Assembly: GCF_016862115.1 (NCBI RefSeq)
Contig: NZ_BOMI01000158.1
Coordinates: 1-54,433, forward strand
Origin: Paractinoplanes deccanensis
GTDB taxonomy: Bacteria > Actinomycetota > Actinomycetes > Mycobacteriales > Micromonosporaceae
DNA length: 54,433 nucleotides
Reading direction: 5' to 3'
A model generated the notes under the pieces. The model was not told the DNA's origin. It worked only from the letters and a program-made list of their open reading frames with translations, and ran no database searches. A program made the position numbers and the translations under genes. Shown here one piece after another: positions 17,370 to 30,076 of this stretch. Positions within the stretch are counted from its first letter, which is position 1. Each line of letters starts with the position of its first letter.

Positions 17370-18664
17370 CGGATGACTCCTCCCACTGTCTCGGCCATCG
17401 CGGCGCGCCAGGCGAAGCCGCTGGACCCGCGGGCCGCGGCCGGCCACAGCTGCGGCAGCGTCGACCCGTGCACGACCGGCACGGAGCGCCAGCCGCTCTG
17501 CACCAGGGCCAGCGCGGCGGCGGCGTGCTCGCGGTCGGCCTCCTGCCGCTCGCCGGGGCTCAGGGTGACCCACGTCGAGCTGTCGATGGCGAAGCCGATG
17601 CAGGTGGCGCCGTTGCCGCGCAGCCCGGCCAGCAGCTCGGCCTCGGGCACGGTGAGCGAGCCGAAGATGCCGATCACCAGCCCGCCGTCGGAGCGGCGGC
17701 GGACCTGCTCGACCAGGATCGAGATGTCGCCGTTCTGGGCGGTCTTGACGTCGGCCAGGGTGTCGAGGATCACGCCCTCGCCGGCCACTTCGGACGCGTC
17801 GATGTCGATGCCGGAGCCGGTGACGAGCCGCAGCTTGTAGCCGGCCTGGCGCAGGTGCATGGCGATGCTCGCGGCGGCCGAGACCGCCCACTCGAAGCTC
17901 GCCGTGGGCCCCTCGCCGCGGTGGGCGAAGACCCGGGTGTCGAGCACGACCGTGGCCCGGCTCTCCCAGGGCTGCTCCTCGCGGCGCACCATCAGCTCGC
18001 CGGTGCGGGCCGTGGAGCGCCAGTGCACGCGGCGCAGGTCGTCGCCGCGGCGGTATTCGCGGGTCGCGGCGTCGTCCTCGCCGTGCACGGCCACCGAGCG
18101 GGCGCGGCTGTCGCCGGTGCCCGCGTACTCACCGGCGAGGCGCACCGCCGGAAGGGTGACCACCTGGGGGATCACGATGAGCTTGTCGACGCTCGGGAAC
18201 GAGCGGGTCAGCTCGCAGAGACCGAACGGATCGGTGAGGCGGATGACCAGCGGGCCGATCGGGTATCGGCCGCGCACGTCGGCGCGCACCGTGTAGGCGA
18301 CCGAGCTGGCCTGGTGGGCGCCGAGGCGCTCGAGCACCACCCGGGGGCGGCTGCCGAGCGCGTACGGGAGCCGGTCCTCCAGCAGCAGCGTGCCGGTGGG
18401 CAGCCGGGACATGTTCTGCAGGCGCAGGATCACCCGGGCGCTGGAGCCGACCGGGGCGCGGCCGGGGTCCAGCGACCGGGTGCAGGCCAGCTTGTAGCGG
18501 CTGCGGCCCACGTACGCGGCGGCGAGCAGCGGCAGCGCGGCGAGCAGCACGGCCACCCGCAGCAGGTCACGCTCGCCCAGGATGATCGCGGAGATGCCCG
18601 CCGCGGCGGCCGCCGCGAGGAACGATCGGCCGCGGGTGGTGAGTCCGCGCAGGGCCTCCCGCAT
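17366..18664 (-). CDS. DUF58 (von Willebrand-like) protein of a MoxR operon
   Basis: 432 residues. Two N-terminal hydrophobic segments (SFLAAAAAAGISAIILG, VAVLLAALPLLAAAY) are followed by a beta-rich domain and the DUF58 signature YRRGDDLRRVHWRSTARTGELMVRREEQP, then a vWA-like fold (RATVVLDTRVF). MoxR ATPase, DUF58 and transglutaminase genes in this order form a conserved actinobacterial operon thought to act as a chaperone or assembly system for envelope proteins. It starts 2 bp after the moxR stop and overlaps the next gene by 4 bp, so translation is coupled. Confidence 0.88.
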   Translation of the reverse strand: MREALRGLTTRGRSFLAAAAAAGISAIILGERDLLRVAVLLAALPLLAAAYVGRSRYKLACTRSLDPGRAPVGSSARVILRLQNMSRLPTGTLLLEDRLPYALGSRPRVVLERLGAHQASSVAYTVRADVRGRYPIGPLVIRLTDPFGLCELTRSFPSVDKLIVIPQVVTLPAVRLAGEYAGTGDSRARSVAVHGEDDAATREYRRGDDLRRVHWRSTARTGELMVRREEQPWESRATVVLDTRVFAHRGEGPTASFEWAVSAAASIAMHLRQAGYKLRLVTGSGIDIDASEVAGEGVILDTLADVKTAQNGDISILVEQVRRRSDGGLVIGIFGSLTVPEAELLAGLRGNGATCIGFAIDSSTWVTLSPGERQEADREHAAAALALVQSGWRSVPVVHGSTLPQLWPAAARGSSGFAWRAAMAETVGGVIR

Positions 18665-18666
18665 GG

Positions 18667-19716
<1,050 letters not shown>

Positions 19717-19887
19717 GGGCCTCCTCCATGGTCATATGCGCAGCCCTACTGGTCGTGCAGGAGCCCGCTCACACAGGTTAGCCCGATCACAGCAACTCGC
19801 CGAGGACGGCCGCCCGCTCATTTCGACGACCGTCAACCGGACATGCATATCGGATAGGTAAAGAATCAGACATCGCTCTAGTTATAT

Positions 19888-19901
19888 TTGCCGATCGGCA
19901 A
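19888..19901. promoter_or_regulatory. Perfect 14-bp palindrome in the moxR/protease divergent region
   Basis: TTGCCGATCGGCAA is a perfect palindrome in an unusually AT-rich patch, just after TATATT (19883-19888), 16 bp before the protease start. It looks like an operator. The regulator is unknown. Confidence 0.45.
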
Positions 19902-19916
19902 GAGCATCAGCCATCG

Positions 19917-22823
19917 ATGGGCCAGTCTCTGGCCCGGTCGAGAGGGGCTGAATTGAGAGCGTTATCCGTGCCATCCGCAACCAAGCGGGTGGGAGCGGCC
20001 GCCGCCGGAGTCGCCCTGCTGGCAGCATTGCTGCCGGCACAGGCACAAGCCGCGCCGCTACCCGGCGCCGTCTCCGGGGCCACCGACAGCAAGCAGCAGC
20101 GGCGAGCCGACTACGACAGCCGCGACAACCTGGCCGCCGCCGCGGCCGCCGCACCCACCGCCGCCCTGAGCCGCGCGCTCGTCGCGACGCCGCCCGCGTC
20201 CGCGGTGACGACGCTGCGTAGCTCGCTCGGCGTGCAGGGCATCGTCGACGTCGACAAGGCCACCGGCACCCCGCGCCGGGTCGCCAAGCTCGACGGCTTC
20301 CTGACGGGCCCGAGCAAGCAGAAGCCGGCGAAGATCGCCCTCGACTACATCGCCGCGCACACCGACGTCTTCGGCCTCACGGCCGCCGACCTCGCCAGCC
20401 TTCAGCTGCGCCAGGACTACGTCGACATCGAGGGCACCCACCACCTGAGCTGGATCCAGGTCGCCGACGGCGTGCCGGTCTTCGGCAACGGCCTCAAGGC
20501 GCACGTGACCAAGGACGGCCGCCTCGTGCAGGTCGACGGCTCGCCGCTCAAGGCGCTGCCGTCGGACGCCGGCGCCGCCAAGCTGTCGGCCGCCGGCGCG
20601 CGCGCCGCGGCCGTCAAGGACGTGTTCGGCACGTCCACCGCCAAGGCCACCAAGACCGCGGGCGGCGTCACCACGTTCAGCGACAACGGCAACGCCAAGC
20701 TCGTCTGGTTCCAGACCGCGAGCGGTGTGCGGCTGGCGTGGCAGACGATCGTGGTCGACGAGGGCTACGTGCACGTGGTCGACGCGGCCAGCGGCGAGGT
20801 GCTCTACCGCAAGAGCACGATCGCGAACGACACCGCCGACGCCTGGAAGAACTACCCGGGCGCCCCGCGCGGCGGCGAGCAGGAGCCCGTCGACCTGACG
20901 GCCAAGGGCTGGCTGCCGAACAACGCCCGGCAGCTGTCCGGCAACGTCGCGCACGTGTGGTCCGACGTGAACGACAACGACCTCGCGGACGCCAGCGAGG
21001 AGGTCGGCCCGTCCGGCCTCAAGCGCTGGGACTACCCGTTCGTCGACTTCAACGACGCGGTGGGCGGGCTCTGCTCGGACGCGTACCCCTGCTCGTGGGA
21101 CCCGGAGACGCCGAACTCGTGGCAGGTGAACCGCAAGCAGAACGCGGTGCAGCTGTTCACGTTCCTCGGCACCTTCCACGACCACCTCAAGGCGTCCCCG
21201 ATCGGCTTCACGCGGGCGGCGGGCAACTTCGAGGCGCAGGACGGCGACGCGGTGCAGGGCCAGGCGATGGACGGCGCGAACACCGCCGACGGCCTGCCCG
21301 ACGGCAACCACACCGACAACGCCAACATGAACACCCCGCCGGACGGCATCCCGCCGGTCATGCAGATGTACCTGCTGACCCCGGGCCCCGGCTCGGTCGC
21401 CGCGAACACGGGCGACGAGGCCGACGTGGTGTACCACGAGTACACGCACGGCCTGTCCAACCGCCTGGTGGTCGACGCGGCCGGCAACTCGACGCTCAGC
21501 GACATCCAGGGCGGCGCCATGGGTGAGGCCTGGAGCGACTGGTACGCCTCCGACTACCTGTTCGCCAAGGGCCTCGAGAAGGACGTCCCGAACAAGCCCG
21601 GCGACGTGCTGATCGGCAAGTACTGGACGGCCGGCGGCACCATCCGCTCCGAGGCGCTGGACTGCACCGTCGGCGCGTCCGCCACGCTCTGCCCCGGCAC
21701 GCCGGGCGCGGGACCGGGCGGCTACACGTACGGCGACTTCGGCAAGATCTACGCCGGTGGTCCCGAGGTGCACGCGGACGGCGAGATCTGGGCGCAGACC
21801 CTGTGGGACCTGCGCACCGCGATCGGCAGCAAGGCGTCGCAGTCGATCGTGACGCGGGCCATGGAGCTCAGCCCGTCGAACCCGTCCTTCCTGGACATGC
21901 GCAACTCGATCCTCGCCGCCGACCTGGTCGTCAACAAGGGCAAGAACGCCAAGACGATCTGGAAGGTCTTCGCCAAGCGGGGCATGGGCTACTTCGCCGC
22001 CGCGATCGACGGCGACGACGCGCAGCCGGTCGAGGACTTCTCGATGCCGCCGTCGGCGAACACCCCGCGGGGCACGCTGACCGGCAAGGTGACCGACTCG
22101 GACACCGGCGCCGCGGTCTCCGGCCTGACCGTCGCCTTCGGCGGCCACGCCTCCGGCTTCGCCGGTGACTACCGCGCCACCACGGGCGCGGACGGCACGT
22201 ACCGGATCACCGGCATCATTCCGGGCACGTACGCCAAGGTGTACGCGCGCGGCGCCGGCTACGACATCGTCGTGAAGACGCTGTCGATCAACTCGGGCAC
22301 CCGGACCGAGAACTGGTCGGTCCGCAAGGACTGGGCGGCCTCCTCGGGCGGCGGCTCGATCGTCAGCTTCACCGGTCCGGACTACACGCCGTACGGCTGT
22401 GGCCCGGGCGAGCTGATCGACCAGTCGCAGACGGCGGGCTGGGGCTCGGACGTCGCGGCGGGCGGCCAGAACGCGGTGATCCGCCTCTCCGGCGCCGTCG
22501 ACATCGCCGAGCTGGTCATCAACCCGTCGGCCACCTGTGGCGACGACGAGACCGCCTCGACCGGTGGCTACCGTGTCGAGACCTCGGCGGACGGCACGAC
22601 CTGGGCGGTCGCCGCGAGCGGCACCTTCCCGGCGGGCACCGTCACACCGACCCCGGTCGCGCTGGCCGCGGGCACGGGCGACGACGTCGAGTTCATCCGG
22701 TACACGATGCTGACCTCGCAGGGCCAGGACGCGGGCCTCTGCCCGGCCGGCCAGCCGCCGACGGTGAGCGGCTGCGTGTTCCTCGACTCGACCGAGCTGT
22801 CGGTCTACGGACCGGCCGCGTAG
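19917..22823 (+). CDS. Secreted M36 (fungalysin-type) zinc metalloprotease
   Basis: 968 residues from ATG 19917. TTG 19953 (behind AGAGGGG) or GTG 19968 would give a more typical signal peptide (TKRVGAAAAGVALLAALLPAQAQA, cut after AQA). A fungalysin propeptide (residues ~60-290) precedes the catalytic domain with H507-E-Y-T-H511 and E537 in MGEAWSDW. The C-terminus has a carboxypeptidase-regulatory-like beta domain (~720-785, GTLTGKVTDSDTGAAVSGLTV) and a discoidin-like domain with paired cysteines (~800-965, INPSATCGDDETAS). It would be exported, self-processed and degrade extracellular protein. A strong terminator follows. Confidence 0.9.
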   Translation: MGQSLARSRGAELRALSVPSATKRVGAAAAGVALLAALLPAQAQAAPLPGAVSGATDSKQQRRADYDSRDNLAAAAAAAPTAALSRALVATPPASAVTTLRSSLGVQGIVDVDKATGTPRRVAKLDGFLTGPSKQKPAKIALDYIAAHTDVFGLTAADLASLQLRQDYVDIEGTHHLSWIQVADGVPVFGNGLKAHVTKDGRLVQVDGSPLKALPSDAGAAKLSAAGARAAAVKDVFGTSTAKATKTAGGVTTFSDNGNAKLVWFQTASGVRLAWQTIVVDEGYVHVVDAASGEVLYRKSTIANDTADAWKNYPGAPRGGEQEPVDLTAKGWLPNNARQLSGNVAHVWSDVNDNDLADASEEVGPSGLKRWDYPFVDFNDAVGGLCSDAYPCSWDPETPNSWQVNRKQNAVQLFTFLGTFHDHLKASPIGFTRAAGNFEAQDGDAVQGQAMDGANTADGLPDGNHTDNANMNTPPDGIPPVMQMYLLTPGPGSVAANTGDEADVVYHEYTHGLSNRLVVDAAGNSTLSDIQGGAMGEAWSDWYASDYLFAKGLEKDVPNKPGDVLIGKYWTAGGTIRSEALDCTVGASATLCPGTPGAGPGGYTYGDFGKIYAGGPEVHADGEIWAQTLWDLRTAIGSKASQSIVTRAMELSPSNPSFLDMRNSILAADLVVNKGKNAKTIWKVFAKRGMGYFAAAIDGDDAQPVEDFSMPPSANTPRGTLTGKVTDSDTGAAVSGLTVAFGGHASGFAGDYRATTGADGTYRITGIIPGTYAKVYARGAGYDIVVKTLSINSGTRTENWSVRKDWAASSGGGSIVSFTGPDYTPYGCGPGELIDQSQTAGWGSDVAAGGQNAVIRLSGAVDIAELVINPSATCGDDETASTGGYRVETSADGTTWAVAASGTFPAGTVTPTPVALAAGTGDDVEFIRYTMLTSQGQDAGLCPAGQPPTVSGCVFLDSTELSVYGPAA

Positions 22824-22830
22824 CACGTCA

Positions 22831-22866
22831 GATACCGGTCGCCGCCGCTCGGCGGCGACCGGTATC
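22831..22866 (+). terminator. 17-bp perfect hairpin after the protease gene
   Basis: GATACCGGTCGCCGCCG is followed by a minimal CT loop and its exact complement (22850-22866). It begins 7 bp after the protease stop. It lacks a U-run, but the stem is very stable. It sits 9 bp before the leuS leader ORF. Confidence 0.75.
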
Positions 22867-22875
22867 ATGCAAGGC

Positions 22876-22926
22876 ATGGCTCGGCACTTCCTGCTTCTTA
22901 GCAAGCCGTGCTGCTCCCGCCCCTAG
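22876..22926 (+). CDS. Putative leuS leader peptide
   Basis: A 16-codon ORF, MARHFLLLSKPCCSRP, starting at ATG 22876 and ending TAG 22924-22926. It has three consecutive leucine codons, CTG-CTT-CTT (22891-22899); CTT is rare in this high-GC genome. The Leu run ends 5 nt before the first stem of the attenuator hairpin. ATG 22867 is an in-frame alternative. The ribosome site is weak (AAGG only 1 nt upstream), which is the main doubt. Confidence 0.5.
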   Translation: MARHFLLLSKPCCSRP

Positions 22927-22968
22927 GCGGCACAGCACGGCGACCCCTCCTGCGTGAGGGGTTTTTTT
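22905..22968 (+). promoter_or_regulatory. Candidate transcription attenuator of leuS
   Basis: GCCGTGCTG (22905-22913) pairs with CAGCACGGC (22933-22941), followed immediately by the terminator stem ACCCCTC (22943-22949)/GAGGGGT (22956-22962) and a T7 run (22962-22968). It lies between the Leu-codon leader ORF and leuS. A ribosome stalled at the Leu codons would cover the first stem. I could not find a convincing antiterminator that opens the terminator arm, so the mechanism is inferred. Confidence 0.55.
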
Positions 22969-23000
22969 GTGCCCAGCCTCCTTTACTGAAGAGAAGACGG

Positions 23001-25811
<2,811 letters not shown>

Positions 25812-25839
25812 GAGCCGGGCCGCGCCGGCTCCGCGATCG

Positions 25840-25869
25840 CGGGAGGGCAGCCTTCGGGCCGCCCTCCCG
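25840..25869 (+). terminator. Hairpin after leuS
   Basis: CGGGAGGGC (25840-25848) pairs with GCCCTCCCG (25861-25869) around a 12-nt loop, 28 bp after the leuS stop. No U-run is present. Confidence 0.6.
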
Positions 25870-25906
25870 ATCTGGGGTGCCGGCGCCGGATCGTGGGGGG
25901 CCGTCC

Positions 25907-26839
25907 ATGCTGCATGTCCGGGTGATCGCGCCGGAGCGGGTCAGCGCACGGGTGCGGCAATGGCTGACCGGCGACGAAGCCGTCACCCATCTGGTCGTGC
26001 TGCCCGGTGCGGCGAAGGCGCCGCGGGGTGACGTCGTGGAGTTCGACGTCGTCCGGGAGGGTGCCAGCCACGTGCTCGACGGCCTTCGCGAGCTGGGCCT
26101 CGACCGTGACGGCGCCATCATCGTCGACCACGTCGACACCGCCCTGTCCGCCTCCGCCGACCGGGCGGCCCGCCGCACGCCGGGTCTCGGCGTCGACGCG
26201 GTGGTGTGGCACGAGATCGAGAGCCAGACCGGCGAGGAGGCCGCGCTGTCGGCCTCGTTCCTCACCTTCATGAGCGTCGCCACGGTCATCGCCGCGATCG
26301 GGGTGCTGCTGGACCAGCCCATCCTGATCGTCGGGTCGATGGTCGTCGGCCCGGAGTTCGGGCCGCTCGCCGCGCTCTGCGTCGGGCTGGTGCAGCGCAA
26401 GATCGCGCTGGTACGCCACTCGGCGCTGGCCCTGGCGGTCGGCTTCCCGGTCGGCATGATCGTGACCGTGGTCGCGGTGTGGCTGCTCACCGCGGCCGGC
26501 CTGGTGGACAAGTCGATGCTGCTCGAGGCGCGGCCGCTGACCGACTTCATCTGGCGGCCGGACGCCCTGTCCTGGGTGATCGGCTTCCTCGGCGGGATCG
26601 CCGGCATCCTGTCGCTGACCTCGGCCAAGGCCGGCACCCTCGTCGGCGTGCTGATCTCGGTGACCACGGTGCCGGCCGCGGCCAACGCCGCCGTCGCCCT
26701 CGCGTACGGGGTGCGCGAGGAGGCGTACGGATCGGCGCTGCAACTGGCCATCAACCTGGCCGCGATCGTCCTCGGCGGCGTCCTCACGCTGCTCGTGCAG
26801 CAGCTGGCGTGGCGACGGCCGCGCCGCCGCGTCCGGTAG
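25907..26839 (+). CDS. DUF389 membrane protein
   Basis: 310 residues from ATG 25907. An N-terminal soluble domain (~1-105) is followed by the DUF389 membrane domain, with about five to six helices (LTFMSVATVIAAIGVLLDQPILIVGSMVVGPEFGPLAAL, LALAVGFPVGMIVTVVAVWLL, GFLGGIAGILSLTSAKAGTLVGVLISVTTVPAAANAAVALAYG). The 'GSMVVGPEFGPLAAL' segment is the family hallmark. The transport or signalling role is unknown. The C-terminus is basic. Confidence 0.87.
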   Translation: MLHVRVIAPERVSARVRQWLTGDEAVTHLVVLPGAAKAPRGDVVEFDVVREGASHVLDGLRELGLDRDGAIIVDHVDTALSASADRAARRTPGLGVDAVVWHEIESQTGEEAALSASFLTFMSVATVIAAIGVLLDQPILIVGSMVVGPEFGPLAALCVGLVQRKIALVRHSALALAVGFPVGMIVTVVAVWLLTAAGLVDKSMLLEARPLTDFIWRPDALSWVIGFLGGIAGILSLTSAKAGTLVGVLISVTTVPAAANAAVALAYGVREEAYGSALQLAINLAAIVLGGVLTLLVQQLAWRRPRRRVR

Positions 26840-26899
26840 CGTCGCCCGCCGCCGCCGCCGCCCGCCGTCGCCGTCGCCCGCAGCCGTCGCCCGCCGCCG

Positions 26900-27568
26900 T
26901 CAGCCCAGGCCGGCGAACGCCCGAACGCTGCGGGAGGCGCCCGCGACGATGAGCAGGTCGCCGGCGTAGACGGTGGTGTCGGGGGTGGTGTACGTGAACG
27001 GTTCCCCGGGCCGTTTGATCGCCACCACGGTCACCCCGTGGGTGGCCCGCACCTCGGCGCCGGCCAGCGTCCGGTCGATCACCGCCTCCGGCGCGCAGAC
27101 CTTCGCGTGCACATAGTCGCCGTCGAACGCGATGACGTCCAGGATCTGCCCGGTGACCAGGTGGGCGACCCGCTCGCCCATCTCGTGCTCGGGCAGCACC
27201 ACGTGGTGCGCGCCGACCCGCCGCAGGATCGTGGCGTGCGGCCGGCTGACCGCCTTGGCCAGGATGTGCGGCACGCCCAGATCGGTGAGCAGCGAGGTGG
27301 TCAGGATGCTGGCCTCGATGGCGCTGCCGAAACCCACCACCACGGTGGTCATCTCGTGCACCCCGAGCTGGCGCAGCGCCTCCTCGTCGGTGGTGTCCGC
27401 CACCGCGGCGTGGCTGAGCTCGTCCGCCAGGGCCTGCACGTTGCGCGGGTCGGCGTCGACGCCGACCACCTCCCAGCCCTGACGGGTCAGCTCCAGGGCC
27501 AGCGAGCTGCCGAAGCGGCCCAGGCCCAGCACGGCGATGCGGTCATGGGCAGCTGGTCTCCTAGCCAA
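26900..27568 (-). CDS. RCK-domain potassium uptake regulator (KtrA/TrkA type)
   Basis: 222 residues. The RCK-N Rossmann domain begins RIAVLGLGRFGSSLALELTRQG with an acidic residue at the second strand end (VVGVDAD), and the RCK-C domain covers the last ~80 residues (VCAPEAVIDRTLAGAEVRATHGVTVVAIKRPG). It would form the cytosolic nucleotide-gated ring on the TrkH-type channel encoded just upstream. The apparent start is TTG 27568, overlapping the trkH TAG stop by 8 bp, with GAGGAG about 13 bp upstream; the start is therefore somewhat uncertain. RCK-C domains of this kind bind c-di-AMP in some bacteria. Confidence 0.9.
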   Translation of the reverse strand: MARRPAAHDRIAVLGLGRFGSSLALELTRQGWEVVGVDADPRNVQALADELSHAAVADTTDEEALRQLGVHEMTTVVVGFGSAIEASILTTSLLTDLGVPHILAKAVSRPHATILRRVGAHHVVLPEHEMGERVAHLVTGQILDVIAFDGDYVHAKVCAPEAVIDRTLAGAEVRATHGVTVVAIKRPGEPFTYTTPDTTVYAGDLLIVAGASRSVRAFAGLG

Positions 27569-29138
27569 CGATGGTTCGCTCCTCGGGTAGTTCGAAGCGG
27601 CGGGTCTGCTCGCGCAACGCGAGCGCCGCCGCGGCGGTGACCGGGCCGAGCCGGCCGATGAACATCAGCGCGATGAGTACGAGATGCCCGGCTGTGCCGA
27701 CCTGGGCGGTGATGCCGGTGGTCATGCCCACGGTGGCGAACGCCGAGATCACCTCGAAGAGCACCTGGTTGAGCGAGAACGGCGTCAGCGCCAGCAGCGC
27801 CAGCGTGGACGCCGTCACCAGGCCGACGCTGAGCAGCGCGATGGTCAGCGCCTCCCGCTGGACCCCGCCCGGGAGCCGCCGGCCCAGGGCGTGCACGCTC
27901 GGCTCCCCGCGGATCTCGGCGAGGATCACGAAGCCGAGCAGGGCGAACGTGGTCACCTTGATCCCGCCGGCGGTGCCGCCGCTGCCACCGCCGATGAACA
28001 TGAGCACGTCGTTGACCAGCAGCGTGACGTCGTGCATCTGGGCCAGGTCCACGCTGTTGAACCCGGCCGTGCGCGGCATCACCGCCGTGGTGAACCCGGC
28101 GAGCAGCTTGGCGCCGAGACCGAGCCGGCCCAGCGTGCCCGGGTTGGCCCACTCGGCCCAGGTGATCAGGAACCAGCCACCGGCGAGCAGCAGCACCGAC
28201 ATCCCGATGGTGACCTTGGTGTGCAGCGACCACCTGCGCGGCGTACGCGGGGCACGGCACAGCTCGAAGAGCACCGGGAAGCCGAGCCCGCCGAGGACGA
28301 TCGCCGCGCAGACGGGCAGGCAGATCAGCGGATCGCCGGCGAAGCGCACCAGGCTGTCGGGATACAGCCCGAACCCCGCGTTGTTGAACGCCGAGATCGC
28401 GTGGAACACCCCGAGATACGCGGCCCGGCCCCACGACTCGCCGTAGCCGTCGGCGAAGCGCCACGTCAGCGCCACCGCCACCGCGGCCTCCACCAGCAGG
28501 CTGGTCCGCAGCACGCCCAGCACGACCCGGCGGACCTCGCCCACCCCCATGGCCTTGGTCTCCGCCTGCGTGCCCAGTTGCAGCCGCATCCGGAGCCGGC
28601 GGGCCACCAGCAGGCCGAGCAGCGACGCCACGGTCATGATGCCGAAGCCGCCCACCTGGATCAGGCCGAGGATGGTCACCTCACCGAAGCCGGACCAGTG
28701 GGCACCGGTGTCCTCGATGACCAGCCCGGTCACGCACACCGCCGAGGTGGCGGTGAACAACGCGGTGACCGCTCCGGTGCCGTGCCCGGACTCGCCGGCG
28801 ACCGGAAGCAGCAGCAGGCCCCAGCCCACCACGACCGCCGCCCCGAAGCCGAGCACGGCCAGCCGAGCCGGATGCCGTGCCACCTGGCCGGCCCGCCGGG
28901 CCACCGATGCCGGCAGCCGCACACCGGCGAGGCTCGCGCCGGCCCGCAGCGACAGCCGCCGCAGCGCGGCCCCGCCCTGTCGCATCGCTGATCGAGGGGC
29001 CCGCGTCCCCGGCGGGTGGTCGAGGGGCGACCACATGAGCAGCGCCACACCGCCGGCCACCGCGAGGAAGAAGCTCGCGATCGTCAGCAGGCCCAGAAGC
29101 AGCTGCGCCCCGGTCGAGTCCACCAGCTCATGATCCAT
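27561..29138 (-). CDS. TrkH/KtrB-type potassium transporter
   Basis: 525 residues with about ten membrane helices. The four selectivity-filter loops are visible: TSAVCVTGL, SAFNNAGFGL, TAGFNSVDL and ATVGMTTGITAQ. GGGSGGTAGGIKVTT marks the intramembrane gate region. Together with the downstream RCK protein it makes a KtrAB-like K+ uptake system. The N-terminal segment (GGVALLMWSPLDHPPGTRAPRSAMRQGG) adds one helix and a cytoplasmic stretch before the canonical core. Confidence 0.93.
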   Translation of the reverse strand: MDHELVDSTGAQLLLGLLTIASFFLAVAGGVALLMWSPLDHPPGTRAPRSAMRQGGAALRRLSLRAGASLAGVRLPASVARRAGQVARHPARLAVLGFGAAVVVGWGLLLLPVAGESGHGTGAVTALFTATSAVCVTGLVIEDTGAHWSGFGEVTILGLIQVGGFGIMTVASLLGLLVARRLRMRLQLGTQAETKAMGVGEVRRVVLGVLRTSLLVEAAVAVALTWRFADGYGESWGRAAYLGVFHAISAFNNAGFGLYPDSLVRFAGDPLICLPVCAAIVLGGLGFPVLFELCRAPRTPRRWSLHTKVTIGMSVLLLAGGWFLITWAEWANPGTLGRLGLGAKLLAGFTTAVMPRTAGFNSVDLAQMHDVTLLVNDVLMFIGGGSGGTAGGIKVTTFALLGFVILAEIRGEPSVHALGRRLPGGVQREALTIALLSVGLVTASTLALLALTPFSLNQVLFEVISAFATVGMTTGITAQVGTAGHLVLIALMFIGRLGPVTAAAALALREQTRRFELPEERTIVG

Positions 29139-29218
29139 GCGGCGAGGCGGCGGGGGAGGCGGACCGCCGCCTTTGCCCGCAGTGGCGCGAAACGCGCGCC
29201 GCGGCCCGGAGACGCAGA

Positions 29219-29248
29219 AAGGCCGCGCCGTCGACCGGGCGCGGCCTT
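29219..29248 (-). terminator. Rho-independent-type hairpin
   Basis: AAGGCCGCGCC (29219-29229) pairs with GGCGCGGCCTT (29238-29248). Read on the minus strand, it follows the TVP38 gene by about 50 bp and is followed by TTTC, so it should end that transcript before trkH. Confidence 0.75.
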
Positions 29249-29301
29249 CCTGCGGTTGTGCGAGATGCCAAGGCGTACCGAAGGCTGGTGGGTCTTGATC
29301 G

Positions 29302-30033
29302 TCAGGCGGTCGCGGCCCTCTTGGCGGAGCGCTTCCACCACAGGACGATGCCGGTGGTGAGCAGGAAGCCGATCGCGGCGGGGGCGAACGACAGCACGCT
29401 CATCTCGCCGGGCTTGGTCACGGCGGCGCCGATCGTGGCGTACGAGATGGCGGACGGGATGGCGGCCAGCGTGGTGCCGAGCAGGTAGCGCTTGCGGCAG
29501 ACGCTCGTGGTGCCGTAGGCGTAGCCGACCAGGCCGAACGGGGCCAGCGGCAGGAACCGGACCAGGAGGACGGCGGAGAGGCCGCGCTTGTTGAGCCAGC
29601 CGTCGAGGCGGTGGAGCTTGCTGCCGAGCCGGCCGCCGGCGCGGGCCTGAAGGGCGCCGCGGCCGACCCAGCGGCCGGCGTAGTAGGTGACCGCGGCGGC
29701 GATGACGGCCGCGGCCAGGGCGGTGGCGGCACCCGTGGCGGCGCCCAGGAGGGCGCCGCACGCCACCGTGATCGCGGTGCGGGGGACGAGGACCGAGAGC
29801 AGCAGGCCGCCGACGACGGCGATGATCGCCGCGGCGATCGGGCCGAGCTTGGCGATGCCGTCGGCGATCTCCTGGAGCGGGAGCACCGCCGCGGCGACCG
29901 CGAGGGCGGCGATGACGACGCCGAGCACGCCGAACCGGACGAGCCGGCGCTTCCAGCCCAGGGACTGAGGGGCAGCAACCTGAGGGTCCGCGAGGGCGAT
30001 GGCGCCCCGCGGGGCGATCAGGGTGTCAGTCAT
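29302..30033 (-). CDS. TVP38/TMEM64 (DedA-like) family membrane protein
   Basis: 243 residues from ATG 30033. There are about five to six membrane helices, with the SNARE-associated/TVP38 core: LLSVLVPRTAITVACGALLGAATG and then RGLSAVLLVRFLPLAPFGLVGYAYG. The latter carries the conserved Arg-Pro pair of the DedA/VTT re-entrant region. Proteins of this superfamily move lipids or lipid carriers across membranes; no substrate is indicated here. The short C-terminus is basic. Confidence 0.88.
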   Translation of the reverse strand: MTDTLIAPRGAIALADPQVAAPQSLGWKRRLVRFGVLGVVIAALAVAAAVLPLQEIADGIAKLGPIAAAIIAVVGGLLLSVLVPRTAITVACGALLGAATGAATALAAAVIAAAVTYYAGRWVGRGALQARAGGRLGSKLHRLDGWLNKRGLSAVLLVRFLPLAPFGLVGYAYGTTSVCRKRYLLGTTLAAIPSAISYATIGAAVTKPGEMSVLSFAPAAIGFLLTTGIVLWWKRSAKRAATA

Positions 30034-30076
30034 GCAGTCGTCCGTCCCGGGTGCTCGTCGTCGGCTGAAACGTGAT

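Noticed and set aside
20058..22904. 948-codon minus-strand frame opposite the M36 protease
   Set aside because: Same kind of shadow; the plus strand has a signal peptide and intact HExxH.
22905..22968. T-box riboswitch upstream of leuS
   Set aside because: GGCGGCACAGC loosely resembles a T-box, but the essential UGGN bulge and a specifier stem are not seen.
22908..23000. Upstream extension of leuS to an earlier start
   Set aside because: The extension would run through the terminator hairpin and T-run; ATG 23001 gives the conserved LeuS N-terminus.
26840..26899. Coding or regulatory element in the GCC/GTC-rich gap
   Set aside because: Simple low-complexity sequence between convergent genes with no stable motif.
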